Positions 7,970 to 16,762 of a stretch of DNA of 64,000 nt are shown piece after piece. The DNA is from Myxococcota bacterium. GTDB lineage: Bacteria > Myxococcota_A > UBA9160 > SMWR01. The DNA is taken from assembly GCA_022447545.1 (NCBI GenBank), contig JAKVBI010000001.1:124001-188000 (forward strand), in the 5' to 3' direction. The translations under genes were made by a program, and so were the position numbers. The first letter of the stretch is position 1; the number at the start of each line of letters is the position of its first letter. The notes under the pieces were generated by a model, which was not told where the DNA came from, did not search any database, and worked only from the letters and a program-made list of their open reading frames with translations.

Positions 7970-10435
7970 ATGACGATCGAATCTCTGAACACGAGGTCGT
8001 TTCGCTCTACCCTCGTTCTGGTAGCTTGCGCGTCGATTCTAGCCGGCTGTCAGTCGCCGGAAGAGCGCTTTGCCGAACACGTAAATCGGGCAGAGCAGTA
8101 CGCGGAAACCGGTGACCGCGACGAAGCGATCCTCGAATACATCAGCGCCCTTGGTGTGGATCCCACCAGTGCCGAAATCAACGAGCGAGTAGGCCTCTTG
8201 TTGACCCGCCAAGGCGCTCTCGAAAACGCAGCGCGCCACTTCCTCGAAGCCTACAACCTGGATCCGAATCGAATCGAATCAGCCATGCACCATGCTCAGC
8301 TGATCGCTTGGACGAACCGGGATCGCGCAGACCGCCTGGTAGCCGATGCACTGTCGCGCGCACCCGACGAGTCCATCGTCCATCGCACCATTTCTTCCCT
8401 CGCCCTGATCGATGGGGACACGCGAGCAGCTCTGGATGCGGCCCAGAAGGCCGCCGAGATCGACCCGAATGACGCAGAGAATTGGATCCAACTAGGTCGC
8501 GCCCAACAGGGACGGATCAGCCAAGCGCAGAAGGGATCCTCCCCTGTGCCGGACGACGCCTTCATCGGAGCCATCGACGCATTCACGAAAGCCGATGAAA
8601 TTCGGGATGGCGACGTCGGTGTGCGCTTGGAGCGAGCACGTGTGATGGGAAGCTGGCCGGGGCATGGCAGCGAAGCGGTTCGCGCCTACGAGGAGACCCT
8701 CGGCCTTGCCAAATCACTGGGTGAAATGGAACAGCAGGTCCTCGCGGCCCACGCGATGACCCAATACGCCGTGGCCAGCAACGACCTGGGACTCCAGGTT
8801 CGGGGCTTGCGGGAGATCGTGGAGGCCTCTCCGGACGACATCCAGAGCTGGCAGAGCCTGGCCCAGACCTCCGAGGAACTCCGCCCCGGCTCCAGTGACG
8901 AGGTCTTCGCAGAACTCGCGAGAGCCCGCCCCTACGACCCCAAAGCCACTCGCGCGAGAGCCAACTTCCTGATGCAAAACGGCCGTTTCGACGAAGGTGT
9001 CTCAGTCATCCAAGCCGCCGTCGATACCGGAAATGCGAACCCACGCCTCTACGACGACCTCGTACTCGTTCGGTTGCAACTCCGACAACCCTACCTGGCT
9101 CAGCGAGCCCTGGACGAATTGCTGGAAATTGAACCCGAACACCCCTCGACGAAACGCGCTGCAGCTCGCATGGCCCTCGCCCAAGGCCGAAACGGCAAGG
9201 CGGTAGAACTCCTGCGCGCGAACCCCGCGACATTGGCGGGTACCGAGGGCCAGCGGTTGCTGGCCCTGGCCGAATTCCGTCGTGGGAAACTGACTGAAGC
9301 GACCGCTGCCATCAACCGCGCCATCTCCCACGGCAGCGAATTCCCGCTAGAGGCCATGAAACTCAAGGCCCGTATCCACCACGAAAATCGAAACTGGATC
9401 CTGGTCTATCGCACACTCACGGAGATCACGAATCGCGGCTACCCCCTGAACGACCGCAAAAGATTGATGGTCGCACAAAGTCTCTACGAAACGGGCCGAC
9501 GGCACAAAGGAAAGCTGGCCCTCTATGAATTGCTAAGCGCGGATGAACCTCTTGCCGAAGCGGCTGTGGAATTCGCGAAACGCGAGGCGACATCGCACCC
9601 GCGGGCAGCACAGATGTATCTCACCGAGGCCTATCGCCAGGATCCGTCCCGGTATTCCGTCCTCGAGGCCATGACGGACCTGGACCAACAAAACGGCAGA
9701 ACCGAGCGAAGCCTCAAACGCGTACAGAAAGCCATCGCAGATGGACGTGGTGGCCCTCGAACCTTGCTGCTGCAAGCTCGCCTCCTCACAGATGCGGGCG
9801 AATTGGATCAAGCCGAGCGCGAAGCCCTTCGAGTTTTCGAAGCCGTCCCGTCCCTCCCCGGGGCCATCGAATTGCTTCTTCGGATCTACCGGACCCAGGG
9901 CAACGTCGCCGAGGCTCAGCGTTCTTTCGAGGAGGCAGAAGCCGCTGGAGTGCTACATGCTGGCGGCCGACGACTCCTGGCGGGGCTCTACGCGGCGCAG
10001 AGCGAAACGAGCAAGGCACGAGCCCTGCTCGAAGTCGTGGTCGAAGGACACCCGAACATGGCGGGAGCTCGCAGCGATCTGGCGATCCTTCTCGCCGACG
10101 AGGGCTCCGAGCCCGATCGGGCCATCCAGCTGGCACGCGATGCCAGGAAGCAACTACCCGCCGACCCCAACGCAGCCTTCGCCCTTGGGTACGCGCTGTT
10201 CCGAAAGGGATTGTACGAGGGAGCCGTCACCGAATACACACGCGCGATCTCCCTCGACCGGCAGCAAGGCAGTCAGTTGCAGGGAAGCCTCTACTACTAC
10301 CGGGGCCTCGCCCTGAGAGCACTCGACCGGAAGGATGAGGCGCGCAGCTCCTTCTCCACTGCTCTCGGCGCCGCTGTCGATTTCCCGGAAGCCGAAGAAG
10401 CGAAGCGCCAACTCGACGCTCTGGAAACCTCGTAA
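7970..10435 (+). CDS. TPR-repeat lipoprotein, second of a tandem pair
   Basis: An 821-residue protein with a clear lipoprotein signal (lipobox LAGC, Cys27), then continuous TPR-type helical repeats (AEQYAETGDRDEAILEYISA, about 44-63, through to AFALGYALFRKGLYEGAV near the C-terminus). It lies 9 bp downstream of the first TPR lipoprotein and is probably co-transcribed. The pair share architecture but are not near-identical, so they look like an old duplication. A periplasm-facing scaffold role is inferred. It converges on a TMTC-like glycosyltransferase gene 38 bp away, which together with the neighbouring GT-C genes suggests envelope glycan or glycoprotein assembly. Confidence 0.8.
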   Translation: MTIESLNTRSFRSTLVLVACASILAGCQSPEERFAEHVNRAEQYAETGDRDEAILEYISALGVDPTSAEINERVGLLLTRQGALENAARHFLEAYNLDPNRIESAMHHAQLIAWTNRDRADRLVADALSRAPDESIVHRTISSLALIDGDTRAALDAAQKAAEIDPNDAENWIQLGRAQQGRISQAQKGSSPVPDDAFIGAIDAFTKADEIRDGDVGVRLERARVMGSWPGHGSEAVRAYEETLGLAKSLGEMEQQVLAAHAMTQYAVASNDLGLQVRGLREIVEASPDDIQSWQSLAQTSEELRPGSSDEVFAELARARPYDPKATRARANFLMQNGRFDEGVSVIQAAVDTGNANPRLYDDLVLVRLQLRQPYLAQRALDELLEIEPEHPSTKRAAARMALAQGRNGKAVELLRANPATLAGTEGQRLLALAEFRRGKLTEATAAINRAISHGSEFPLEAMKLKARIHHENRNWILVYRTLTEITNRGYPLNDRKRLMVAQSLYETGRRHKGKLALYELLSADEPLAEAAVEFAKREATSHPRAAQMYLTEAYRQDPSRYSVLEAMTDLDQQNGRTERSLKRVQKAIADGRGGPRTLLLQARLLTDAGELDQAEREALRVFEAVPSLPGAIELLLRIYRTQGNVAEAQRSFEEAEAAGVLHAGGRRLLAGLYAAQSETSKARALLEVVVEGHPNMAGARSDLAILLADEGSEPDRAIQLARDARKQLPADPNAAFALGYALFRKGLYEGAVTEYTRAISLDRQQGSQLQGSLYYYRGLALRALDRKDEARSSFSTALGAAVDFPEAEEAKRQLDALETS

Positions 10436-10473
10436 CACCCCGCGCTCGTCGACCTGACAGGAAAGACGGGGGT

Positions 10474-12138
10474 TCAGCGCAACCCGCGCTGCTTCGCGAT
10501 CGCCGCGAGATCACGACGCGTTTCAGCATCCTTGGGCCCACCCACTGCCAGCGCTCTTTTCAATACGGCGATGGTTTCGTCGATTTCGCCGCGAACAGCA
10601 TGCGCTCTGGCGACGGTACGCAACTCGAGTTGTGTGGGATTCTCCAATTCTTTGAACATTTCGATTCGAATTTCGGCGATCTCGTTGATCAGTGCTCGAA
10701 ATTCCGGGTGCTCGCGAATGGGCGCGAAACCCGGATCACCATCGAGTTGCTGAAATCGGTAGAACCCGCGGTCCATGGCGGCACGGATCCTCGCAGTCGC
10801 AGTCTCCACGTCGTGAATTTGTGCAGCCCGCTTCGCACTCAGGAGTTGTGCCGAAACACCATTGGGATAGTGAAGAGCCGCATCGGTCGAGACGAAGATC
10901 GCCTTGCGCCAGATTTTCGAGCGATCGTGGCTATGCCAGGTGAATACACACAGAACCAGCACGACGGCGATCAACAAGCCCCTTCTCACTCCCGCAGGCA
11001 GTGAGGTGGACTCTTTGCGCTCCAGCAGATCGACCCCTGCGAGCAACACGCCACCGATCAAGCCGGGAAGGATGAAATAGAGGTAGCGGTCGGCCATCGG
11101 GTAGAGGAAAGGGAAGACCTGGGAAATCGGCGCGAAGGAAACGACCGCCCAGGTCCAGTAGGCCGCTTCCGGACGACGATCGCGCAGGACGACCCCCCAA
11201 CGCCATGCCAGTACCACCAGCAAAGGCAGAGCAGCCAACCACCACGGATCGAACACCGAAGTCACAGGATCGGGTTCGTGGAAGGCAGAAACCCCGTAGG
11301 AGGAAGCCGCCATCACCAGATAGCGCATCGCCAGTGCAACCACGGTGGCGATCAACACGAGGGGGGTTCCATGAAGTGTTGCCTCGGCTGCACCCGATCT
11401 TTGATGCGCGGTGAATTCGATGACCGCATAGAGGACGAAAATCAGACCCGCGGCCCCGTAGGCCCACCATCGTTGCAGTCCGGCCGCAGGTCGGCGCGTA
11501 TCGCGCGTCCACTCGAAGACCAAGGCCACTGGAAGCACGAAGGCCGCGGTGGGTTTTGCAAATAGCGCCACACAGAACAAAGCGGTGGCGAGTACCGGAC
11601 GATTCCAGAATGCGAGAAGTGAAGCCAATGAGAGCACCATCGCCGCACTCGACTTCAACTGACTGATCCAAGCCACGGCTTCGACATTGGCCGGATGGAG
11701 CAGAAAGAACAACGAGCCCAGCAGGGCCGCCGCTCCGGGCACCCCAGACCGCATCAAAAGCGCCAGTAGCAAGATCGATGCGAGCGCGTGGAGCAACACG
11801 TTGATGACGTGATGACCCATTACATCTTGACCAAAGGCCGCCCATGCCACGGCGTGAATCAGCAGGTGAACGGGTGTGTAGTTCACCACTGCAACGGTGG
11901 CGCCCCCCGTTGGATCGAGAATGGCAAGGACATTGTCGACACTCAACGTATGGACATAGACGTTGTCGCGGACGTAGTGCAGATCGTCGGAGAGGAATTC
12001 ACCCTCGAGAGCCGGCGAGTAGACGACCAACGCCCCAATGGCGAAGAGCACATACAGAAAAACCAATTGTCCTGTTTTGGGAATGGACACAAACCCTTCG
12101 CTTCCACGAGGCTCTCGTTTCGTGACACCGCGCTTCAA
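10474..12138 (-). CDS. TMTC-like GT-C membrane glycosyltransferase family protein (paralog A)
   Basis: A 554-residue polytopic inner-membrane protein with many predicted TM helices. The first external loop carries the acidic pair SDD (D51-D52) typical of GT-C/PMT-type lipid-phosphosugar-dependent transferases. HPANVEAVAWISQLK, with the following helices, matches the TMTC/TPR-glycosyltransferase group, as does the later ADRYLYFILPGLIGG. A cytoplasmic or periplasmic C-terminal helical segment (about 450-554) is TPR-like. The TTG start overlaps the stop of the upstream paralog as TTGA (12135-12138) with GGGGAG about 7 nt upstream. GTG at about 12090 is an alternative. The sugar and acceptor are unknown. 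Confidence 0.75.
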   Translation of the reverse strand: MKRGVTKREPRGSEGFVSIPKTGQLVFLYVLFAIGALVVYSPALEGEFLSDDLHYVRDNVYVHTLSVDNVLAILDPTGGATVAVVNYTPVHLLIHAVAWAAFGQDVMGHHVINVLLHALASILLLALLMRSGVPGAAALLGSLFFLLHPANVEAVAWISQLKSSAAMVLSLASLLAFWNRPVLATALFCVALFAKPTAAFVLPVALVFEWTRDTRRPAAGLQRWWAYGAAGLIFVLYAVIEFTAHQRSGAAEATLHGTPLVLIATVVALAMRYLVMAASSYGVSAFHEPDPVTSVFDPWWLAALPLLVVLAWRWGVVLRDRRPEAAYWTWAVVSFAPISQVFPFLYPMADRYLYFILPGLIGGVLLAGVDLLERKESTSLPAGVRRGLLIAVVLVLCVFTWHSHDRSKIWRKAIFVSTDAALHYPNGVSAQLLSAKRAAQIHDVETATARIRAAMDRGFYRFQQLDGDPGFAPIREHPEFRALINEIAEIRIEMFKELENPTQLELRTVARAHAVRGEIDETIAVLKRALAVGGPKDAETRRDLAAIAKQRGLR

Positions 12139-13844
12139 CGTCCCGCTCCCCGCAACTTCGACCGCAGGAGAGTCAACTCTTCGCGAACCAGTTCATCCTG
12201 CGGTCCGCCCACGACAAGAGCCTTCTCCATGGCCGAGACGGCAAGTGGGTATTCCTCGCGCACCTGGTGGGCAAGCGCGATCACACGAAGTTCGGGCTGA
12301 GTCGCATCACTGACGCCTCGCGTCTTTTCGATCCAGCGGCCCGCCATTTCGCGAACGAGAGCCTGGAACTCACGGGCCGAGCGAATCGGCGCAAGTCCAG
12401 GGTCCGTCAGGAGCACAGTGAAGCGAGCCGCATGCCGCTCCTCCGCAGCGCGCAAACGCATGACCGCGGTGGCCACGTCACCGACTTGGGCGGCGCTTCG
12501 CGCGGCCAGAAAACTCGCGGTACCCCCCTCCGGGTAGTGAAGCGCCGCGTCGAGAACCAGACGGGTCTCACTACGCCAGATCTGGGTACGGTCCATACTG
12601 TGGGCACCGAACAACCCTGCCACCCCGATGCCGGTCACCAACGCGAACCGGGACCACGGAACGTGACCTCGGCCACCCGAACCGGCTTGCTCCATGCGGC
12701 GAAAGCCCTCTCCACCGGCCATCAGCACCCCACCGATCAAACCGGGCAGGATGAAGTAGAGATAGCGGTCGGCCACCGGGTTCACGAAGGGCATGATCTG
12801 GGAGACGGGTGCAAAAGATGCTGCTGCAAACAGCCACCAGGCGCCCTCCTCCCTGCGCTGGTACAGCGTCGTGAGCATCCGCCACAACAAAACCGCCCCC
12901 AGCACAAGGGCTGCCAGCCACCACGGGTCCCAGGGCGATCGGGTGGGAACAGGCTCCTGAAAGGCCGACACCCCATAGGAGGTGGCGGCCATCACCAGAT
13001 AGCGGGCACCCACCGCTGCCATCGAGCGGACGTGGACCCAGGGATCGTTGTAGGCAGGTTCGGAGAACACCGACCCAAACGCGATGGACGTGGCCTCGGG
13101 AAGCAGGTAGAGCACGAACAGTGCCGCCCAGCCCGCCAGCCAAAACCACTGCCTTCTTTCAGTTCCGGGTCGGACCCAGCAAAATGCCGCCGCCATGGGC
13201 AGGGCCGCGTACGCGGAGGCCTTGGTCAAGAGGCCCAGGGCAAACAATCCCGTCGCCAGACCTGGGCGCCGCTCGAAGGTCAGCAGCGCCGACAGCGTCC
13301 ACACCATGGCGAGAGTGGTCTTGAGCTGGGAGATCCAGGCCACCGCCTCCACATTGGCGGGATGAAGCGCAAAAATCAGCGCTCCCACCGCTGCCCCCCA
13401 GGTGGGCACCCCGGAGCGAAGAAGGAGTGCCATGAGCAGCACAGAGGCAAGAGCGTGTACGACGACGTTGACCAGGTGGTAACCCATGACATCGTCAGCG
13501 AACATCTGACGTTCGAGGGCAGTGGCGACGAGGTGGACAGGGGCGTAGTTCACTGTGAAGCGCGTGGCCTGGCCAAATGGATCGAAGATTTCGATCAGAC
13601 TCCGGGCATCGAGGGCTTGCGTATAGGGGCTGGAGACGATGTAGCCGTAGTCGTCCGAAACGAAGGGACCTTGGAGCGCTGCGTGATAGACGAGCAGCAG
13701 GACAAACACAAAACACGCAAAAACCGCCACCGGACCGCCTCGCGGCCAGGTTCCGGCGACGGGTCTGCGCTCGGAGCCACCCCCGCCAGGCTCGGTCGAC
13801 CTCGGAGGCGCCCTGTCGGGCTTCGCTTCATTCGGCGGCGCCAT
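12135..13844 (-). CDS. TMTC-like GT-C membrane glycosyltransferase family protein (paralog B)
   Basis: About 569 residues from the ATG at 13844; an in-frame extension to 14012 would run into the divergent gene and is not favoured. It is clearly paralogous to its downstream neighbour: VSDDYGYI (D64-D65), HPANVEAVAWISQLK and VADRYLYFILPGLIGG are shared. The N-terminus is Pro/Gly-rich and cytoplasmic, followed by about 10 TM helices and a C-terminal TPR-like tail. The two genes are coupled by TTGA. The expected role is transfer of a sugar from a polyprenyl-phosphate donor at the outer face of the inner membrane. Confidence 0.75.
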   Translation of the reverse strand: MAPPNEAKPDRAPPRSTEPGGGGSERRPVAGTWPRGGPVAVFACFVFVLLLVYHAALQGPFVSDDYGYIVSSPYTQALDARSLIEIFDPFGQATRFTVNYAPVHLVATALERQMFADDVMGYHLVNVVVHALASVLLMALLLRSGVPTWGAAVGALIFALHPANVEAVAWISQLKTTLAMVWTLSALLTFERRPGLATGLFALGLLTKASAYAALPMAAAFCWVRPGTERRQWFWLAGWAALFVLYLLPEATSIAFGSVFSEPAYNDPWVHVRSMAAVGARYLVMAATSYGVSAFQEPVPTRSPWDPWWLAALVLGAVLLWRMLTTLYQRREEGAWWLFAAASFAPVSQIMPFVNPVADRYLYFILPGLIGGVLMAGGEGFRRMEQAGSGGRGHVPWSRFALVTGIGVAGLFGAHSMDRTQIWRSETRLVLDAALHYPEGGTASFLAARSAAQVGDVATAVMRLRAAEERHAARFTVLLTDPGLAPIRSAREFQALVREMAGRWIEKTRGVSDATQPELRVIALAHQVREEYPLAVSAMEKALVVGGPQDELVREELTLLRSKLRGAGR

Positions 13845-13902
13845 GGTCCACGAGTCTACCAAGCCCCCCGGCCATATACGGCCCGGACACTGGAGGACCC
13901 GC

Positions 13903-15603
13903 GTGTCACCGACTGAGCCGGGACCCCTCCGAGCAACCATCGGCCTCAGCGTGGCCGTCATCGCCCTCGCTCTGGTGGTGTATCTCCCCACCGTGGGCCA
14001 CGACTGGGTCAACTACGATGACCCCATCTACGTATACGACAACCCTAGGGTCGCCGAGGGCCTGACGCTGGAGGGGACGATCTGGGCCTTTTCGAGCTTT
14101 TTCGGTGCGAACTGGTTTCCCCTCACCTGGTTGTCCTGGATGCTCGACAACCAGTGGTTCGGGATGAACCCCGGAGCGTTCCACACCACCAACGCCCTCC
14201 TCCATGCCCTGAGTGCCTGGTTGCTGTTCGCCGCGCTGACGCGCATGACCGGGGATCTGGGACGAAGCGCTTTCGTTGCCGCCCTATTCGCCGTCCATCC
14301 GCTTCACGTTGAATCCGTGGCCTGGATTTCAGCTCGTAAGGACACTCTGAGCGGGGTGTTCTTCATGCTCGCGCTGTGGGTCTATGCGGGTCGCCCGATA
14401 GATTCCGACCGCCTCGGCGTGGGACGGCGCCTGGCTCTCTTGGGCTGCACCGCGGCCGCCCTGATGTCCAAACCCACTGCCGCGACGCTCCCGTTCGTTC
14501 TGCTCCTTCTCGACGCCTGGCCGCTCGGGCGACTCACGGCTTCCGCCTCGACTCGGCGCCTCGACTTGAACCGACTGAGACGATCCGCTCTCGAAAAAGT
14601 GGATTTGTTCGCCCTCGTGATCATCGCAAGCTTCGTGTTCCTGGCCGCGCAACACAGCGCTGACATGGTGGTCGGCCTCAACCACCTGGGATTCGGAGCC
14701 CGCTTGTCCAATGCGGCCGTTTCGTGTGTGTCGTATCTCGGAAAGTTCGCCTGGCCCACGAACCTGGCGGTCCTCTACCCACACCCGGGAAATGCGCAGG
14801 AGTTGTGGAAACCCCTGATCGCGGGAACCGCTCTGCTGATCGCAACCATCGGTGCAGCCATGGCGTGGCTTCGCCGACCCGCCTTCACCGTCGGCTGGCT
14901 CTGGTTCCTGGGAACCCTGCTACCCACCATCGGCCTGCTCCAAGTGGGTTCCCAGGCCATGGCCGATCGCTACATGTACCTGCCGCTGATCGGCCTGTCC
15001 CTGGCGATGGCCTGGGGAGTCTTCCCCCCCGCTAGCGATCGTACCCCCGCGGTTCGAATGGGTCTGGCCACCATGGCGCTAGCCAGCATTGCATCGCTCA
15101 CAGCGGTTGCCGGCGCTCAGGTGGGCTACTGGCGAAACAGTGAACTGCTGTTTCGACACACGGTCACGGTGACCACCGACAACCACATCGCCCACGCACA
15201 CCTGGCGTCGGCCCTTCTCGAGCGGGGCGATGCCGAAAGCGCCATCGACCACTTCACCGTTTCAATTCGCCTGCGGCCGGACGCCCCGGATGTCTCCAAC
15301 CACTTCGCCTGGCTACTGGCCACCCATGGGGATCGCCAGATCCGGAATCCCTACCTGGCGATCAAGTTGGCAGAGAGGGCCAGCCGGCTGTCGCAGCGTG
15401 GCCAACCCGCCTATCTAGACACGCTCGCAGCAGCCTACGCATCTGCGGAACGCTACGAAGAGGCCGTCCTCACGGCTCGAGAAGGCGCCGATTTGGCCCG
15501 GGAGCTCGGTCAAGAGGCCCTCGCCCAGGCCATGGAGACCCGCCTGGCCCTCTACCAGGACTCACTGCCCTACATTCACACTCCATGGGGCAACCGCCGC
15601 TGA
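13903..15603 (+). CDS. TMTC-like O-glycosyltransferase family protein with C-terminal TPRs
   Basis: About 566 residues from a GTG at 13903, chosen because GGAGG sits at 13892-13896. An ATG at 13843 would extend it by 20 residues and collide with the divergent start. YDD (D39-D40) in the first loop, HPLHVESVAWISARKDTLSG, the DUF1736-like YLGKFAWPTNLAVLYPHPG and ADRYMYLPLIGL are the landmarks of animal and bacterial TMTC-type mannosyltransferases. The C-terminus carries TPRs (ALLERGDAESAIDHFTVSIR). It is divergent from paralogs A/B and less similar to them. Likely a lipid-linked sugar transferase acting on envelope proteins or glycans. Confidence 0.8.
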   Translation: MSPTEPGPLRATIGLSVAVIALALVVYLPTVGHDWVNYDDPIYVYDNPRVAEGLTLEGTIWAFSSFFGANWFPLTWLSWMLDNQWFGMNPGAFHTTNALLHALSAWLLFAALTRMTGDLGRSAFVAALFAVHPLHVESVAWISARKDTLSGVFFMLALWVYAGRPIDSDRLGVGRRLALLGCTAAALMSKPTAATLPFVLLLLDAWPLGRLTASASTRRLDLNRLRRSALEKVDLFALVIIASFVFLAAQHSADMVVGLNHLGFGARLSNAAVSCVSYLGKFAWPTNLAVLYPHPGNAQELWKPLIAGTALLIATIGAAMAWLRRPAFTVGWLWFLGTLLPTIGLLQVGSQAMADRYMYLPLIGLSLAMAWGVFPPASDRTPAVRMGLATMALASIASLTAVAGAQVGYWRNSELLFRHTVTVTTDNHIAHAHLASALLERGDAESAIDHFTVSIRLRPDAPDVSNHFAWLLATHGDRQIRNPYLAIKLAERASRLSQRGQPAYLDTLAAAYASAERYEEAVLTAREGADLARELGQEALAQAMETRLALYQDSLPYIHTPWGNRR

Positions 15604-15641
15604 GTGGCCGGGGCAACCGATCATTCCCGGGCCGAGCGACG

Positions 15642-16649
15642 CTATCGCCGCCGGCAGACGGCATGCACGGTCGCCCCGTTTCGAGCCAGGGTCTCCAATA
15701 CGGTCATCAGCAATGCGATGGGCGTTCCCGCGATCAAACAAGCAGAGAGCCACAAACGCGTCTTCAGGCCGAAGGGAAACGATCCAGCGGAGGTCCTGCG
15801 GTGCAACATCACGTAGAGCGCATTCCGGGGCAGAGAGGAGTAAGCATTGAGCGCACTCTGGATCCATCCGAAGGGGTTTTGACGCAGAGAGAAATGGTGC
15901 GCGTTCCCGACTTCGAAGCCCGACCGGTCCAACAGAGCCCTGAGCGCGGACAGGGGAAATTGGTAGAGGTGCCGAGGAAGATCCAGGTGGAACCAAGCGG
16001 GTCCGGACCAACGCGACTGCAGGCTCGAAAAATTCGGCACTGCGACGATCAATCGACCTCCAGGTTTGAGGATCCGGTGCACACTTTCGAGCGTCTCGAC
16101 CGGATTCACGATGTGCTCGAAAACATGCCAGATCACCACCTGGTCGAAGTACTGGCTCGGATACTCGGCCTCCGTCAGGGTCCCAGCCACCGTCACCTGC
16201 GCACGGGCATCGGCGCCCCGAGCGGCTTCCGCACTGATCTCGAATCCGTGCACCTCGAAGCCACGATCGGCGAGAGCACCGAGGATGACACCTCTTCCAC
16301 AGCCAACGTCCAGCACACGCGCTCCAGGCTCCAGTCCCTGGGACAAAAAGCTGATGTGCCTCGATCCAACCCAGCGAACCAAGCGCTCCACCAGCGGTTG
16401 GAACTTGATTCCTGGCTCGCCGTAGTACTCGTCGGGGTAGTAGCTCTCGATGACCTCGGCATCCGGCATCGGGTGAAGACGCCCCAAGCCGCACTCCGAG
16501 CAGACCACCACTCGCTCAGTCATTCCCACGATTCGAAATCGGGGAACGGCCCGCATGGATCTGCACACAGGACAGGGCGAGACCTCCACCGGCTCGCGCT
16601 CCGACACCTCGACATTCTCCACGCGCTGGGCGTAGAGGCTCGAGGTCAT
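15642..16649 (-). CDS. Class I SAM-dependent methyltransferase with N-terminal zinc-knuckle-like motif
   Basis: About 335 residues from ATG 16649; ATGs at 16673 and 16706 are also possible and none has a clear ribosome-binding site. An N-terminal CPVC...CSECG pair suggests a bound zinc. The SAM site is VLDVGCGRGVI, followed by FDQVVIWHVFEHI and GGRLIVAVPN, as in the Methyltransf_23 group often found in sugar and surface-polysaccharide clusters. The C-terminus is hydrophobic (LSACLIAGTPIALLMTVLE), suggesting membrane association. Its position among GT-C genes fits methylation of a glycan or lipid-linked intermediate; the substrate is not determinable. Confidence 0.85.
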   Translation of the reverse strand: MTSSLYAQRVENVEVSEREPVEVSPCPVCRSMRAVPRFRIVGMTERVVVCSECGLGRLHPMPDAEVIESYYPDEYYGEPGIKFQPLVERLVRWVGSRHISFLSQGLEPGARVLDVGCGRGVILGALADRGFEVHGFEISAEAARGADARAQVTVAGTLTEAEYPSQYFDQVVIWHVFEHIVNPVETLESVHRILKPGGRLIVAVPNFSSLQSRWSGPAWFHLDLPRHLYQFPLSALRALLDRSGFEVGNAHHFSLRQNPFGWIQSALNAYSSLPRNALYVMLHRRTSAGSFPFGLKTRLWLSACLIAGTPIALLMTVLETLARNGATVHAVCRRR

Positions 16650-16762
16650 AGCGAGGGATTCGTCTTGGAGCATCCGACGCCAGAATGCTGCGTGGCATGC
16701 CCGCATCCGTCAAGGGAGCCGGTGAATTGGCCCGGCAAGCCGCCCGTTGAGGATGCGTTCTC

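Noticed and set aside
12267-13916. 549-codon open frame antisense to TMTC-like paralog B (and other long antisense frames, e.g. 1255-2730, 48370-49776, 58517-59746, 24022-25227, 52527-53633)
   Set aside because: High G+C codon bias opens the opposite strand. None of them gives a recognisable domain, and each lies over a well-supported gene.
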